Assembly: GCF_001884235.1 (NCBI RefSeq)
Contig: NZ_MAOI01000039.1
Location: 54,510 to 118,509 of the forward strand
Reading direction: 5' to 3'
Origin: Bacillus paramycoides
GTDB lineage: Bacteria; Bacillota; Bacilli; Bacillales; Bacillaceae_G
Length of the DNA: 64,000 nt
Shown: positions 8,327 to 17,421 of the stretch, piece by piece
Layout of the letters: each line of letters starts with the position of its first letter
How positions within the stretch are numbered: position 1 is the stretch's first letter
The notes under the pieces: model-generated
Database searches by the model: none
Seen by the model: only the letters and a program-made list of their open reading frames with translations
Told to the model about the DNA's origin: nothing
Position numbers and translations under genes: made by a program

Positions 8327-9532
8327 TTATTTATTTTTACTATATAAGCTAACGGCCGATATACTTAGTAATACAACTATACACAACCACGCATACGTAT
8401 ACCCTTTCTCATCTACAATATAACCAAATAAAACAGGTGCAACAATTATAGCAATTTGATTTAGTGTAAGTGCAAAGCTCACTGTCATCCCTACAGATTC
8501 TTCACTTGCCGATTCAGCAACTTCAACCATAAAAAGACTGAACCATCCAATTGAAAAAAAACCTAATAATGCACTTACACCATACAATACTCCAATCGTT
8601 ATTGTATGTATGCTTATAACGAATATTAGAATGAAACCGATAGAAATGCAGACAACTATAAATAAAGGTGTGCTTCGATTCCCCTTATAAAGCAAATCAC
8701 TAACAGCTGCTAATACAACCCGGCCAATCATTCCGGAAAAGAACAAAATCGAAAATACTTTTCCAGCTAAAATAGGTGTAATTGATTGTTCCATTACTAA
8801 AAATTTTATAAAATGCCCAACTAACACCATTTGTAATGAAATCATACAAATACCAGTTATATAAATTGGATACAACTCTTTTTTACACATCACTGCTTTT
8901 AACTGCATCCCAAAAGAGAGTTTAATACGGTCTTCTTTTACTTTCTCCTGAACATATGGTTCCTTATAAAATATGAAAAATAAAAACCCTCCAATTATAC
9001 AAATGCATGCAATAATATTTATCGCATAAGCCACATTATATTTTATTGTAAGAAACGGAATCAATACTCCCGCTAACATACCACCAATCGGTATACCAGC
9101 TTGCCTGATCCCCATCGCTAACCCACGATTTTCTTTTGAGAACCATTTTATAATCACTTTACTTCCTCCTGGCTGCGAAACACTATAAAACGCTCCTGCT
9201 AATAAAAGTACAAAGAGTAATCCAGTAAATTCATTTACGGTATTAGTGAGTAAAAGCGAACCTCCTAGTAAAAAAGAACTTATAGAAATTAATAATTTTT
9301 CATTATATCGATCAAGTAACCGCCCGACAAAAAGCATACAAAATAGCGATCCAACACTTACAACACTTACTAACAATCCACTCTGCATATTCGTAAGCGA
9401 ATATTCTTCTTTCCAAAATAAAGCGAAAGCTCCGACACCATACGTTATAAGTGTTGCTGTTGCTTGAGTAATAGTCGCAAAAATTAACATAATCCACTTA
9501 TAAGTACTATTCACACGCTCTTCCATTAACAT
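8327..9532 (-). CDS. MFS transporter
   Basis: Major facilitator permease of 401 residues with about 12 membrane helices. Motif A-like GRLLDRYNEK lies between helices 2 and 3, and SQPGGSKVIIKWFSKENRGLAMG is the typical motif near helix 4-5 of monocarboxylate/oxalate-type carriers. GGAGGG at 9539-9544 lies 6 bases from the ATG at 9532 (MLMEERVN), so this start is preferred over 9556. It is divergent from a LysR gene 110 bases away, the usual arrangement for a regulator and its target exporter or importer. Substrate unknown. Confidence 0.9.
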   Translation of the reverse strand: MLMEERVNSTYKWIMLIFATITQATATLITYGVGAFALFWKEEYSLTNMQSGLLVSVVSVGSLFCMLFVGRLLDRYNEKLLISISSFLLGGSLLLTNTVNEFTGLLFVLLLAGAFYSVSQPGGSKVIIKWFSKENRGLAMGIRQAGIPIGGMLAGVLIPFLTIKYNVAYAINIIACICIIGGFLFFIFYKEPYVQEKVKEDRIKLSFGMQLKAVMCKKELYPIYITGICMISLQMVLVGHFIKFLVMEQSITPILAGKVFSILFFSGMIGRVVLAAVSDLLYKGNRSTPLFIVVCISIGFILIFVISIHTITIGVLYGVSALLGFFSIGWFSLFMVEVAESASEESVGMTVSFALTLNQIAIIVAPVLFGYIVDEKGYTYAWLCIVVLLSISAVSLYSKNK

Positions 9533-9642
9533 GAAAATCCCTCCATCCCCTTCCATTGTATGAAATTTCTGATATCATATAAAATAAAGATTAATCATAT
9601 AATCCATCAAAAAAATTGATACCTTGTTCGGAGGAATGATAC

Positions 9643-10494
9643 GTGGACATAAAGGATTTAACTGTTTTTTACGAAGTTGCAAAAGAAAGAAATATATCTC
9701 ACGCAGCTAAAAATTTAAACTATGTTCAATCTGGCGTAACAATGCGTATAAAACAACTAGAAAACGAATTAGGTGTGCCTTTATTTTATCGAAATGGGAA
9801 AGGTGTTACTTTAACTTCAAACGGTGAAATTTTATTATCATACGCAAAACAAATTATCCACTTAATGGACCAATCTGTAAAAGCTATCCAAAGTAACGGA
9901 ACCGAGCCAAAAGGCATTTTAAAAATTGGATGTACAGAATCTACAACTGCTGTAAGGCTTCCATCTATATTAACGAACTACTATGAGAATTACCCAAAAG
10001 TCGAATTTATTTTAGAAACAAATACGACGGAAGAATTAATTCAACTCGTATTAGACCGAAAGCTAGACGGAGCGTTTATCGCTGGAACTACTCAGCATGC
10101 TGAACTTCATACAAATGTATTTTGTGAAGAAGAATTAATTCTCATTAGTAAACATCCTTTATCCTCCCTTAAAGAAGTAGGAGACATGAATTTACTCGCT
10201 TTTAGTCACGGTTGCTATTATAGAAGTTTATTAGAAAACTGGCTTCAAGAGGAAGGGATTTCCCCTAAACGAGTATTAGAATTTGGAACAATTGAGGCAA
10301 TACTCGCTTGTGTAAAATCCGGTATGGGCGTAGCAATTATGACGAAATCTATTTTAAATGTTCATGCACATGACGTATCATTCAACCCTTTACCAAATAA
10401 CTTCAAAAAAGTTCCTACTACCTTTATTACTAGAAAAGATATATTTCACTCAGCTGCATTACAAAAGTTTATGGAGCTGATTCACAATGCGTGA
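9643..10494 (+). CDS. LysR-family transcriptional regulator
   Basis: 283 residues: N-terminal winged helix-turn-helix (about 1-60, NISHAAKNLNYVQSGVTMRI) and a periplasmic-binding-like ligand domain (about 90-280). The GTG start at 9643 has GGAGG at 9630-9634. Divergent from the MFS gene, whose promoter it probably controls along with its own. The inducer is unknown. Confidence 0.92.
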   Translation: MDIKDLTVFYEVAKERNISHAAKNLNYVQSGVTMRIKQLENELGVPLFYRNGKGVTLTSNGEILLSYAKQIIHLMDQSVKAIQSNGTEPKGILKIGCTESTTAVRLPSILTNYYENYPKVEFILETNTTEELIQLVLDRKLDGAFIAGTTQHAELHTNVFCEEELILISKHPLSSLKEVGDMNLLAFSHGCYYRSLLENWLQEEGISPKRVLEFGTIEAILACVKSGMGVAIMTKSILNVHAHDVSFNPLPNNFKKVPTTFITRKDIFHSAALQKFMELIHNA

Positions 10495-10534
10495 AAAGAA
10501 AATACGTGGAATGAAACGAAGAACCGAAACATAG

Positions 10535-10568
10535 AAAAAGGTATACCCAAAACACTGGTATACCTTTT
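10535..10568. terminator. Bidirectional terminator between lysR and the GDPD gene
   Basis: AAAAAGGTATACC and GGTATACCTTTT stem between convergent genes, with a T-run on both strands. Confidence 0.85.
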
Positions 10569-10580
10569 ATCCTATCCCAC

Positions 10581-12135
<1,555 letters not shown>

Positions 12136-12399
12136 TTATATTTTAGACAATACATTTTCTTGAAAAGTACGTTCTTCTTGATCTTCATAACCTGTTGAAA
12201 CAACTTCTTGAATATCATCATGATTAAATAAATACGTGAAATCTGGGTTAATATAGCCTTCTGGATACAGGCACCCGATATAATCGAATTTTCTTACCTC
12301 ATCCGTTTCTACTTGTTGTTTACGTCCAAAAATCATGAGTTTCTTTGTACCTTCTTTTAAAATTACAATAGCACCTATAGGAAAAAGTTGCGAATTCAT
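12136..12399 (-). CDS. DUF4176 protein, distal copy
   Basis: 87 residues, DUF4176-type (FPIGAIVILKEGTKKLMIFG start, then an acidic C-terminal half). Such small proteins are commonly encoded next to type VII secretion (WXG100/LXG) effectors; their role is not established. It overlaps the upstream membrane-protein gene by 4 bases, so the two are translationally coupled. It differs at only a few residues from the copy at 14112-14375. Confidence 0.75.
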   Translation of the reverse strand: MNSQLFPIGAIVILKEGTKKLMIFGRKQQVETDEVRKFDYIGCLYPEGYINPDFTYLFNHDDIQEVVSTGYEDQEERTFQENVLSKI

Positions 12400-13175
12400 T
12401 GTCTTTTCTCCTTTCTTGTAAGTTTAGGTTTCTTTTGAGAATGAGGTATATTTACATGTCCCGAAGCAGCCGTGGATTGTCTCCTTTCCTTCCTTGACAG
12501 TCTAGGCTTCTTTTGAGAATGTAATTTTTTTAAATGTCGCGAAGTAATACCTTGTTTTTTGAAATCAAAGTAAAAATACAAATGTGTACTTAGCGCTAGG
12601 AAAACAACTGAAATAAATGACAAAATAACGATTAGCACAATCGCCATAGCTTTTTGGCTCAAAATCCCAATAATAACTTGACCAATCATATAACCTAAAC
12701 CCGAAAAATATACAATTTTAGGAATTTTCACATCTTGATCAGTTGTCCCCCTTAAGCGGGCTGTAAAATATTTAATCCAGAATAATTCAGATTTATAAAC
12801 AATTAAACTATATGCAATAAGCGATAGAGTAAAAAATAAAGGTGACTCTATTTCTACGAATTCGTAAGCTAACTTTTGCACAGCTATGAAGCTACAAAAT
12901 GAAATACTTAAACCAACAAATCCAGAATATAGTAAATGTTGCAATTGAGGCTGCCGAGGCTTATGAATAGAAACCCAAATTCCCCATAGATTACATATCA
13001 CATAAGATGGAAAAGCTGCGTAAGAGTATATATTGTACGGTGGAAATATGAATAAAATGATGAGTAGAAGAAAATTCATGATAACCCACACAAAGGCCCC
13101 TACAATATTTCTTATATCAAATGGTATTAATATCCGCATACAATCATCTATGCTGTTGCCATTATATTTGTCCAT
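12396..13175 (-). CDS. Six-helix membrane protein with basic C-terminal repeats
   Basis: 259 residues, diverged paralogue of the 216-residue proteins at 13204 and 14407. They share the KYxGxS start, the FPP and GxWV segments, SFxxVQKLAYxF and YFSGLGYxIGQ. Six membrane helices are predicted. A lysine/arginine-rich tail repeats HSQKKPRLSRKERRQ as HSQKKPKLTRKEKRQ. Candidate immunity protein for a membrane-active type VII effector, by position and by analogy with S. aureus TspA/TsaI. No named domain recognised. Confidence 0.7.
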   Translation of the reverse strand: MDKYNGNSIDDCMRILIPFDIRNIVGAFVWVIMNFLLLIILFIFPPYNIYSYAAFPSYVICNLWGIWVSIHKPRQPQLQHLLYSGFVGLSISFCSFIAVQKLAYEFVEIESPLFFTLSLIAYSLIVYKSELFWIKYFTARLRGTTDQDVKIPKIVYFSGLGYMIGQVIIGILSQKAMAIVLIVILSFISVVFLALSTHLYFYFDFKKQGITSRHLKKLHSQKKPRLSRKERRQSTAASGHVNIPHSQKKPKLTRKEKRQ

Positions 13176-13203
13176 TACGCACCTCCTTATTAATTGTTTT
13201 CTG

Positions 13204-13854
13204 TTAAGAATTTAAGGAACCTAATTTGGTTTGTCGCTTCTTCAAATCAATATATATGTATATATATACACCATATATACTAGACACAACAGCAAATAAA
13301 GAAAAGACTAAAATTAATAGCGTCGCTAAAGCATTTTGTGATAATGAACCTACACATATCTGTCCAATAATATATCCCAATCCTGATAAATAAACAATTG
13401 GAGAAATTTTTATATTTCCTTTTTCTTCATTGTTTAATCGCTTTAAAAAACTTTTCATTCCAATAGAAATCAATTTATAAATTGTAAAAATGTAAAGTAC
13501 AAAAGTAACAATAAAAAACAGAGGTGTTTCAATTTTAATAAAAGTATATGCAAGCTTTTGAATCACTATAAAGCTTCCAAAAGAAAAAGTTATCCCCATG
13601 AATCCATTATATAAAATGTGTACCAATCTTGGCTCATTTGGTTTACAAAAAAATACCCATACCCCCCATATATTAGCAGTCAAAAGAAAAGGTAAAATTA
13701 TATATAAGTATATGGTAAAGGTTGGAGGAAATACAAATGGGGTTAAAATCATAAAATTAATAACTACCCATACCATAATGACACTCGATCTTACACTGTC
13801 AGGCATCAATTTCCGAATAATTTGTTCTGTACTTTTTCCGTGGTATTTTTCCAT
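13204..13854 (-). CDS. Six-helix membrane protein, candidate immunity protein, copy 2
   Basis: 216 residues, about six membrane helices, short cytosolic ends. Nearly identical to the copy at 14407-15057 (roughly ten substitutions). It is preceded 16 bases upstream by a truncated copy of the effector 3' end, the same junction that precedes copy 1, so the pair arose by duplication of a whole module. The adjacent effector carries a glycine-zipper region, which makes protection of the membrane a plausible job. Function not shown. Confidence 0.75.
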   Translation of the reverse strand: MEKYHGKSTEQIIRKLMPDSVRSSVIMVWVVINFMILTPFVFPPTFTIYLYIILPFLLTANIWGVWVFFCKPNEPRLVHILYNGFMGITFSFGSFIVIQKLAYTFIKIETPLFFIVTFVLYIFTIYKLISIGMKSFLKRLNNEEKGNIKISPIVYLSGLGYIIGQICVGSLSQNALATLLILVFSLFAVVSSIYGVYIYIYIDLKKRQTKLGSLNS

Positions 13855-13870
13855 ATTAATCTCCCAAAAA

Positions 13871-13999
13871 CTAAAAAATTTTATCTAAAGTTGCTCCGAT
13901 TCCAGATTTAACTCTATCTTTTACCGAATCCTGTTTGCCATCATGATTCCAATCACCTTTGTTAAATTCGATTCCATCAGTGAACATACTAATTTCCAT
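13871..13999 (-). pseudogene. Orphan 3' fragment of the WXG100-type effector gene
   Basis: Encodes 42 residues, MEISMFTDGIEFNKGDWNHD and onward to GIGATLDKIF, matching the last about 38 residues of the effector at 15074-16069 (IITDGIKFNKGDWNHDGKQD to the same end). The glycine-zipper and N-terminal domain are absent. It can be read as a short ORF but has no strong ribosome binding site. Confidence 0.82.
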
Positions 14000-14051
14000 A
14001 AAAACATCCAAGCTTATTCCACTCCAATAAAGGTTCCATTTGCTGCATCAC

Positions 14052-14110
14052 TAATAAGAAATAATGTAAAAAAAACTGCTTGTTTAAACAGTTTTTTTAC
14101 ATTATTTCTT
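14052..14110. terminator. Strong terminator between the two duplicated modules
   Basis: Arms of about 25 bp (AATAAGAAATAATG with CATTATTTCTTATT, inner A8 against T7) around a short loop. It abuts the stop codon of the DUF4176 gene at 14112 and separates the proximal module from the distal one. Confidence 0.8.
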
Positions 14111-14111
14111 A

Positions 14112-14375
14112 TTATATTTTAGACAATACATTTTCTTGGAAAGTACGTTCTTCTTGATCTTCATATCCTGTTGAAACAACTTCTTGAATATCATCATGGT
14201 TAAATAAATAAGTGAAATCTGGATTCAGATAGCCTTCTGGATATGGACATCCCATATAATCGAATTTTCTTACCTCATCCGTTTCTACTTGTTGTTTCCG
14301 CCCGAAAATCATGAGTTTCTTTGTACCTTCTTTTAAAATTACAATAGAGCCTATAGGAAAAAGTTGCGAATTCAT
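14112..14375 (-). CDS. DUF4176 protein, proximal copy
   Basis: 87 residues, differing from the distal copy at a handful of positions (for example MGCPYPEGYLNPDF for IGCLYPEGYINPDF). GGAGGGG lies just upstream of the ATG. It is 31 bases downstream of membrane-protein copy 1 and ends at a strong terminator, closing the transcript that starts with the possible chaperone and effector. DUF4176 is known from type VII effector loci; the biochemical role is open. Confidence 0.78.
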   Translation of the reverse strand: MNSQLFPIGSIVILKEGTKKLMIFGRKQQVETDEVRKFDYMGCPYPEGYLNPDFTYLFNHDDIQEVVSTGYEDQEERTFQENVLSKI

Positions 14376-14406
14376 TGTATGGCCCCTCCTTATTAATTGT
14401 TTTTTG

Positions 14407-15057
14407 CTAAGAATTTAAGGAACCTAGCTTGGTTTTCCGCTTCTTTAAATCGATATATACGCATATATACGCTCCAGATATACTAAACACAACAGCAAAT
14501 AAAGAAAAGACTAAAATTAAGACCGTCGCTAAAGCATTTTGTGATAATGAACCTATACATATCTGTCCAATAATATATCCCAATCCTGAAAAATAAACAA
14601 TTGGAGAAATTTTGATATTTCCATTTTCTTCATTGTTTAATCGCTTTAAAAAACTTTTCATTCCAATAGAAATCAATTTATAAATTGTAAAAATGTAAAG
14701 TACAAAAGTAACAATAAAAAACAGAGGTGTTTCAATTTTAATAAAAGTATATGCAAGCTTTTGAATCACTATAAAGCTTCCAAAAGAAAAAGTTATTCCC
14801 ATAAATCCATTATATAAAATGTGTACCAACCTTGGCTCATTTGGTTTACAAAAAAATACCCATACCCCCCATATATTAGCAGTCAAAAGAAAAGGTAAAA
14901 TTATATATAAGTATATGGTAAAGGTTGGAGGAAATAAAAATGGGGTTAAAATCATAAAATTAATAACTACCCACACCATAACGACACTCGATCTTACACT
15001 GCCAGGCATCAATTTCCGAATAATTTGTTCTGTGCTTTTTCCGTGGTATTTTTCCAT
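14407..15057 (-). CDS. Six-helix membrane protein, candidate immunity protein, copy 1
   Basis: 216 residues with about six membrane helices (for example VVMVWVVINFMILTPFLFPP and PIVYFSGLGYIIGQICIG). It starts 16 bases after the effector stop codon, so it is probably co-transcribed with the effector, the position expected for an immunity gene. Near-identical to copy 2 and homologous to the 259-residue protein. The sequence does not obviously match DUF443 (TsaI), so it may be a separate immunity family. Confidence 0.77.
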   Translation of the reverse strand: MEKYHGKSTEQIIRKLMPGSVRSSVVMVWVVINFMILTPFLFPPTFTIYLYIILPFLLTANIWGVWVFFCKPNEPRLVHILYNGFMGITFSFGSFIVIQKLAYTFIKIETPLFFIVTFVLYIFTIYKLISIGMKSFLKRLNNEENGNIKISPIVYFSGLGYIIGQICIGSLSQNALATVLILVFSLFAVVFSISGAYICVYIDLKKRKTKLGSLNS

Positions 15058-15073
15058 ATTAATCTCCCAAAAA

Positions 15074-16069
15074 CTAAAAAATTTTATCTAAAGTTGCTCC
15101 GATTCCAGATTTAACTCTATCTTTTATCGAATCCTGTTTACCATCATGATTCCAATCACCTTTGTTAAACTTAATTCCATCTGTTATTATACTAGCTCCT
15201 ATAGAAACACCAAAGCCAATACAAGCTCCAGCAACAGTTCCGATTGGACCTCCCAAAAAACTTCCAACAAAGGCACCTGCTTTGGCTCCCGCAAAGGCAC
15301 TTGCAGCAGTTGTACCAATCCCAATTGCTGCATCACCTATAATATCACCAGCTATCTTAGTTTTTGACGCTTTATTTTCAATATTTTCCTTTGTATCATT
15401 AATTACATCCCATCCTACAGCTGCATAGCCTAAAGCATTTGTTTTTAATTTCAATGAATCTTTAAGAATTTCTTTTGGTGATAAAACATATCTTTTTACA
15501 TCGTCTATTTGCTTTACTTCGGCTAAAGGTAATTTTGTACGCCTTATCACATTAAGTCCATTTTTATCCTTTAGTACGGTGCGATTTTGAAATCTTACCA
15601 TTTCTTTTCCTTTTCTATCTGTGTAGGGTGTTACACGCAAGCCTTTATTATGTAAAGATGCCAATTTATAGGCAGCTGCACCTTCCGTTACGGTACCCAG
15701 TAAAGTAAATGCAGACCCTGCAGGGTTATCTTTCCAATCACCAATATCGCCACCAAACGGTGCGAACCAATTTATATCAATTGCTTCTTCTCCAAATGAA
15801 ACTTCTTGTTGATCAGCCTTCTCAAAACGATCAGCAGCTTTTCTTAATGAATCACTATGTTCTTTTAAAACAGTCGTTATAGTAGCTAACATTGATCCTG
15901 CGTATTGGGATTGATTTAACACAGCATCTCTTCCAGATATCTGGAAAGGCAGATCAAATAACTGCTTATTGATATGTTGATATGTTTCAGATAGCTCATG
16001 AGCTGTTTGTTCTATATTAGAAGCCAGTTTCCTTAAATGGGCAGGAGTAACCTTAATTTCACCGCTCAC
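15074..16069 (-). CDS. WXG100-like type VII secretion effector with glycine-zipper domain
   Basis: 331 residues. Residues 1-90 form a WXG100-like helical hairpin (IKVTPAHLRKLASNIEQTAH, then LRKAADRFEKA) whose turn reads FQISG rather than WxG. The middle is a variable linker. Residues about 240-298 are a Gly/Ala-rich hydrophobic stretch (AGAKAGAFVGSFLGGPIG) typical of membrane-inserting toxins. The end carries DWNHDGKQD, close to a dockerin/EF-hand calcium loop. The start overlaps the upstream gene by 4 bases. Predicted secreted antibacterial protein; no EssC-type machinery is in the window. Confidence 0.78.
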   Translation of the reverse strand: MSGEIKVTPAHLRKLASNIEQTAHELSETYQHINKQLFDLPFQISGRDAVLNQSQYAGSMLATITTVLKEHSDSLRKAADRFEKADQQEVSFGEEAIDINWFAPFGGDIGDWKDNPAGSAFTLLGTVTEGAAAYKLASLHNKGLRVTPYTDRKGKEMVRFQNRTVLKDKNGLNVIRRTKLPLAEVKQIDDVKRYVLSPKEILKDSLKLKTNALGYAAVGWDVINDTKENIENKASKTKIAGDIIGDAAIGIGTTAASAFAGAKAGAFVGSFLGGPIGTVAGACIGFGVSIGASIITDGIKFNKGDWNHDGKQDSIKDRVKSGIGATLDKIF

Positions 16070-16869
16070 CTTGTTTCACCGCCTAATGATTTAAGATAAA
16101 GCACCATTTTTTTTATCTCTTCAGTAATTGTAAAGGTATCAAGACAAATAAAATTTGTTTGTGTTTGTTCATTATCTAATACTTTTTGGATTAGCCAATA
16201 TTGGTTTTGACTATATAAAAACTGAATACAGTCTGTAGACCATGAATCCTTTATATAATAATGAACTTGAACCGTATTTAACTCTTCACGATTATGTATA
16301 ATGTTTGCTAATTCTGAGGAGGCTTCATCATCTAAGTAAAGTGTCAAGTAGTCTACTAATTGCTTGTGTGATTGAGTTAAAATGTCTTCTTTATATGCAG
16401 AAGAAGGAATTTTAAATGTATAATTTGGACGAGAGAAAGTATTTTTAGGCTGTAATGCTTGATATATAAATTGCCAAGCTACCTCTGGTGTCCCGCACTC
16501 TTTAAATGTACATTGTTTATCACCGTTAGCATCTGTTATTACATTTTGTATAACTTTTTTTTCACTAAAATAGAAAATGTTTTTTTCTAAAGCGCTGTTT
16601 TTATCTATCTGTACTTCAATAACAAATCCTGTAGTTAAACAAATGCGAAAATATTCTAAAAGTTGTTTGTTACATAATGTTTCATCTTCTTTTATTATGA
16701 GTAGCTCTTCGTTTGTCCACTTCTCGTGCATTACATCTAATTCTTTGTCTATTTCTTCATCTGACCAATTTTCAAAGGGGTTCTCAATTCCAATCATAGT
16801 TTCACGGTCAAACATACCAGTTAATACATATACTTCTTTATTTGATAAAATAAGAGGTTCAATAGTCAA
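16066..16869 (-). CDS. Possible effector chaperone or accessory protein of the type VII locus
   Basis: 267 residues from the TTG at 16869, preceded by GGGAGTGGG; the frame is open further to 16953 but without a ribosome binding site. Soluble alpha/beta protein beginning ILSNKEVYVLTGMFDRETMI. The opening recalls EspG / DUF5081-type proteins that accompany type VII substrates, but this is a weak resemblance. Its stop overlaps the effector start by 4 bases, which ties the two in translation and suggests stoichiometric action. Confidence 0.6.
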   Translation of the reverse strand: MTIEPLILSNKEVYVLTGMFDRETMIGIENPFENWSDEEIDKELDVMHEKWTNEELLIIKEDETLCNKQLLEYFRICLTTGFVIEVQIDKNSALEKNIFYFSEKKVIQNVITDANGDKQCTFKECGTPEVAWQFIYQALQPKNTFSRPNYTFKIPSSAYKEDILTQSHKQLVDYLTLYLDDEASSELANIIHNREELNTVQVHYYIKDSWSTDCIQFLYSQNQYWLIQKVLDNEQTQTNFICLDTFTITEEIKKMVLYLKSLGGETR

Positions 16870-16931
16870 ATAGTCCCACTCCCTAGCGTAATATGTAATC
16901 TCTAAGAAATATAATACACTAAAAAAATGAC

Positions 16932-17114
16932 TCAATCTAGTAATAGCCAACACTTAAAACTAAAAACTAAAAAAATTCTAACAACAAAAAGAAAGGGAAT
17001 TAACTTAAATATATTTTTATAATAATAATGTCTCTTCACTTCATATTTCGTTAATGACTCACATTCCCGTTCATAATAATCAAATTGATTATACTTCTCT
17101 AATTTTTCATACAA
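16932..17114 (-). CDS. Small membrane-anchored protein or remnant
   Basis: 60 residues from a TTG: charged, Tyr-rich N-terminal half (YEKLEKYNQFDYYERECESL) and one hydrophobic helix (LIPFLFVVRIFLVFSF). The frame is open further upstream to a TAG, so the start is unsure. No family recognised. It lies between a degraded ORF and the type VII genes and may itself be a leftover. Confidence 0.3.
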   Translation of the reverse strand: MYEKLEKYNQFDYYERECESLTKYEVKRHYYYKNIFKLIPFLFVVRIFLVFSFKCWLLLD

Positions 17115-17156
17115 GCGATTATAATTTTCTTTATTTAAGGTACCGAATTTCTATCT

Positions 17157-17348
17157 CTATCCAGTCTTTTTCGCTTCTTTCTTTTCAAACTCATCTAACT
17201 TCTTATGAATCCATTCCGCGGTAAGTTGCATTCGATTCGGAATGGAAATAGACGTGTCTAGTGCATAAAAATAATCCTATATCGTCCTTTCCTCAATAAG
17301 CACTTCGCCTTTAAATTTGACATCATGAAATTGTAACCCTGTTTCAAC
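17157..17348 (-). pseudogene. Degraded reading frame upstream of the type VII locus
   Basis: The frame reads VETGLQFHDVKFKGEVLIEE, then an in-frame TAG, then DYFYALDTSISIPNRMQLTA and a Lys/Glu-rich end with stop at 17157. It looks like the C-terminal part of a once functional protein; family not recognised. Confidence 0.45.
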
Positions 17349-17384
17349 TTACAATATTTTTACTTTGTAAGCTAAAAAAATAGA

Positions 17385-17410
17385 AGCATTGTCTTATATA
17401 AAACAATACT
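17385..17410 (-). terminator. Terminator of the FAD monooxygenase gene
   Basis: On the minus strand AGTATTGT pairs imperfectly with ACAATGCT, then TTCTATTTTTTT follows. Confidence 0.7.
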
Positions 17411-17421
17411 CCCATAATTAT

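Noticed and set aside
12136-16069. Phage or transposon origin for the duplicated block
   Set aside because: No transposase, integrase or terminal repeats are seen; the duplication is explained by recombination within a type VII effector locus.
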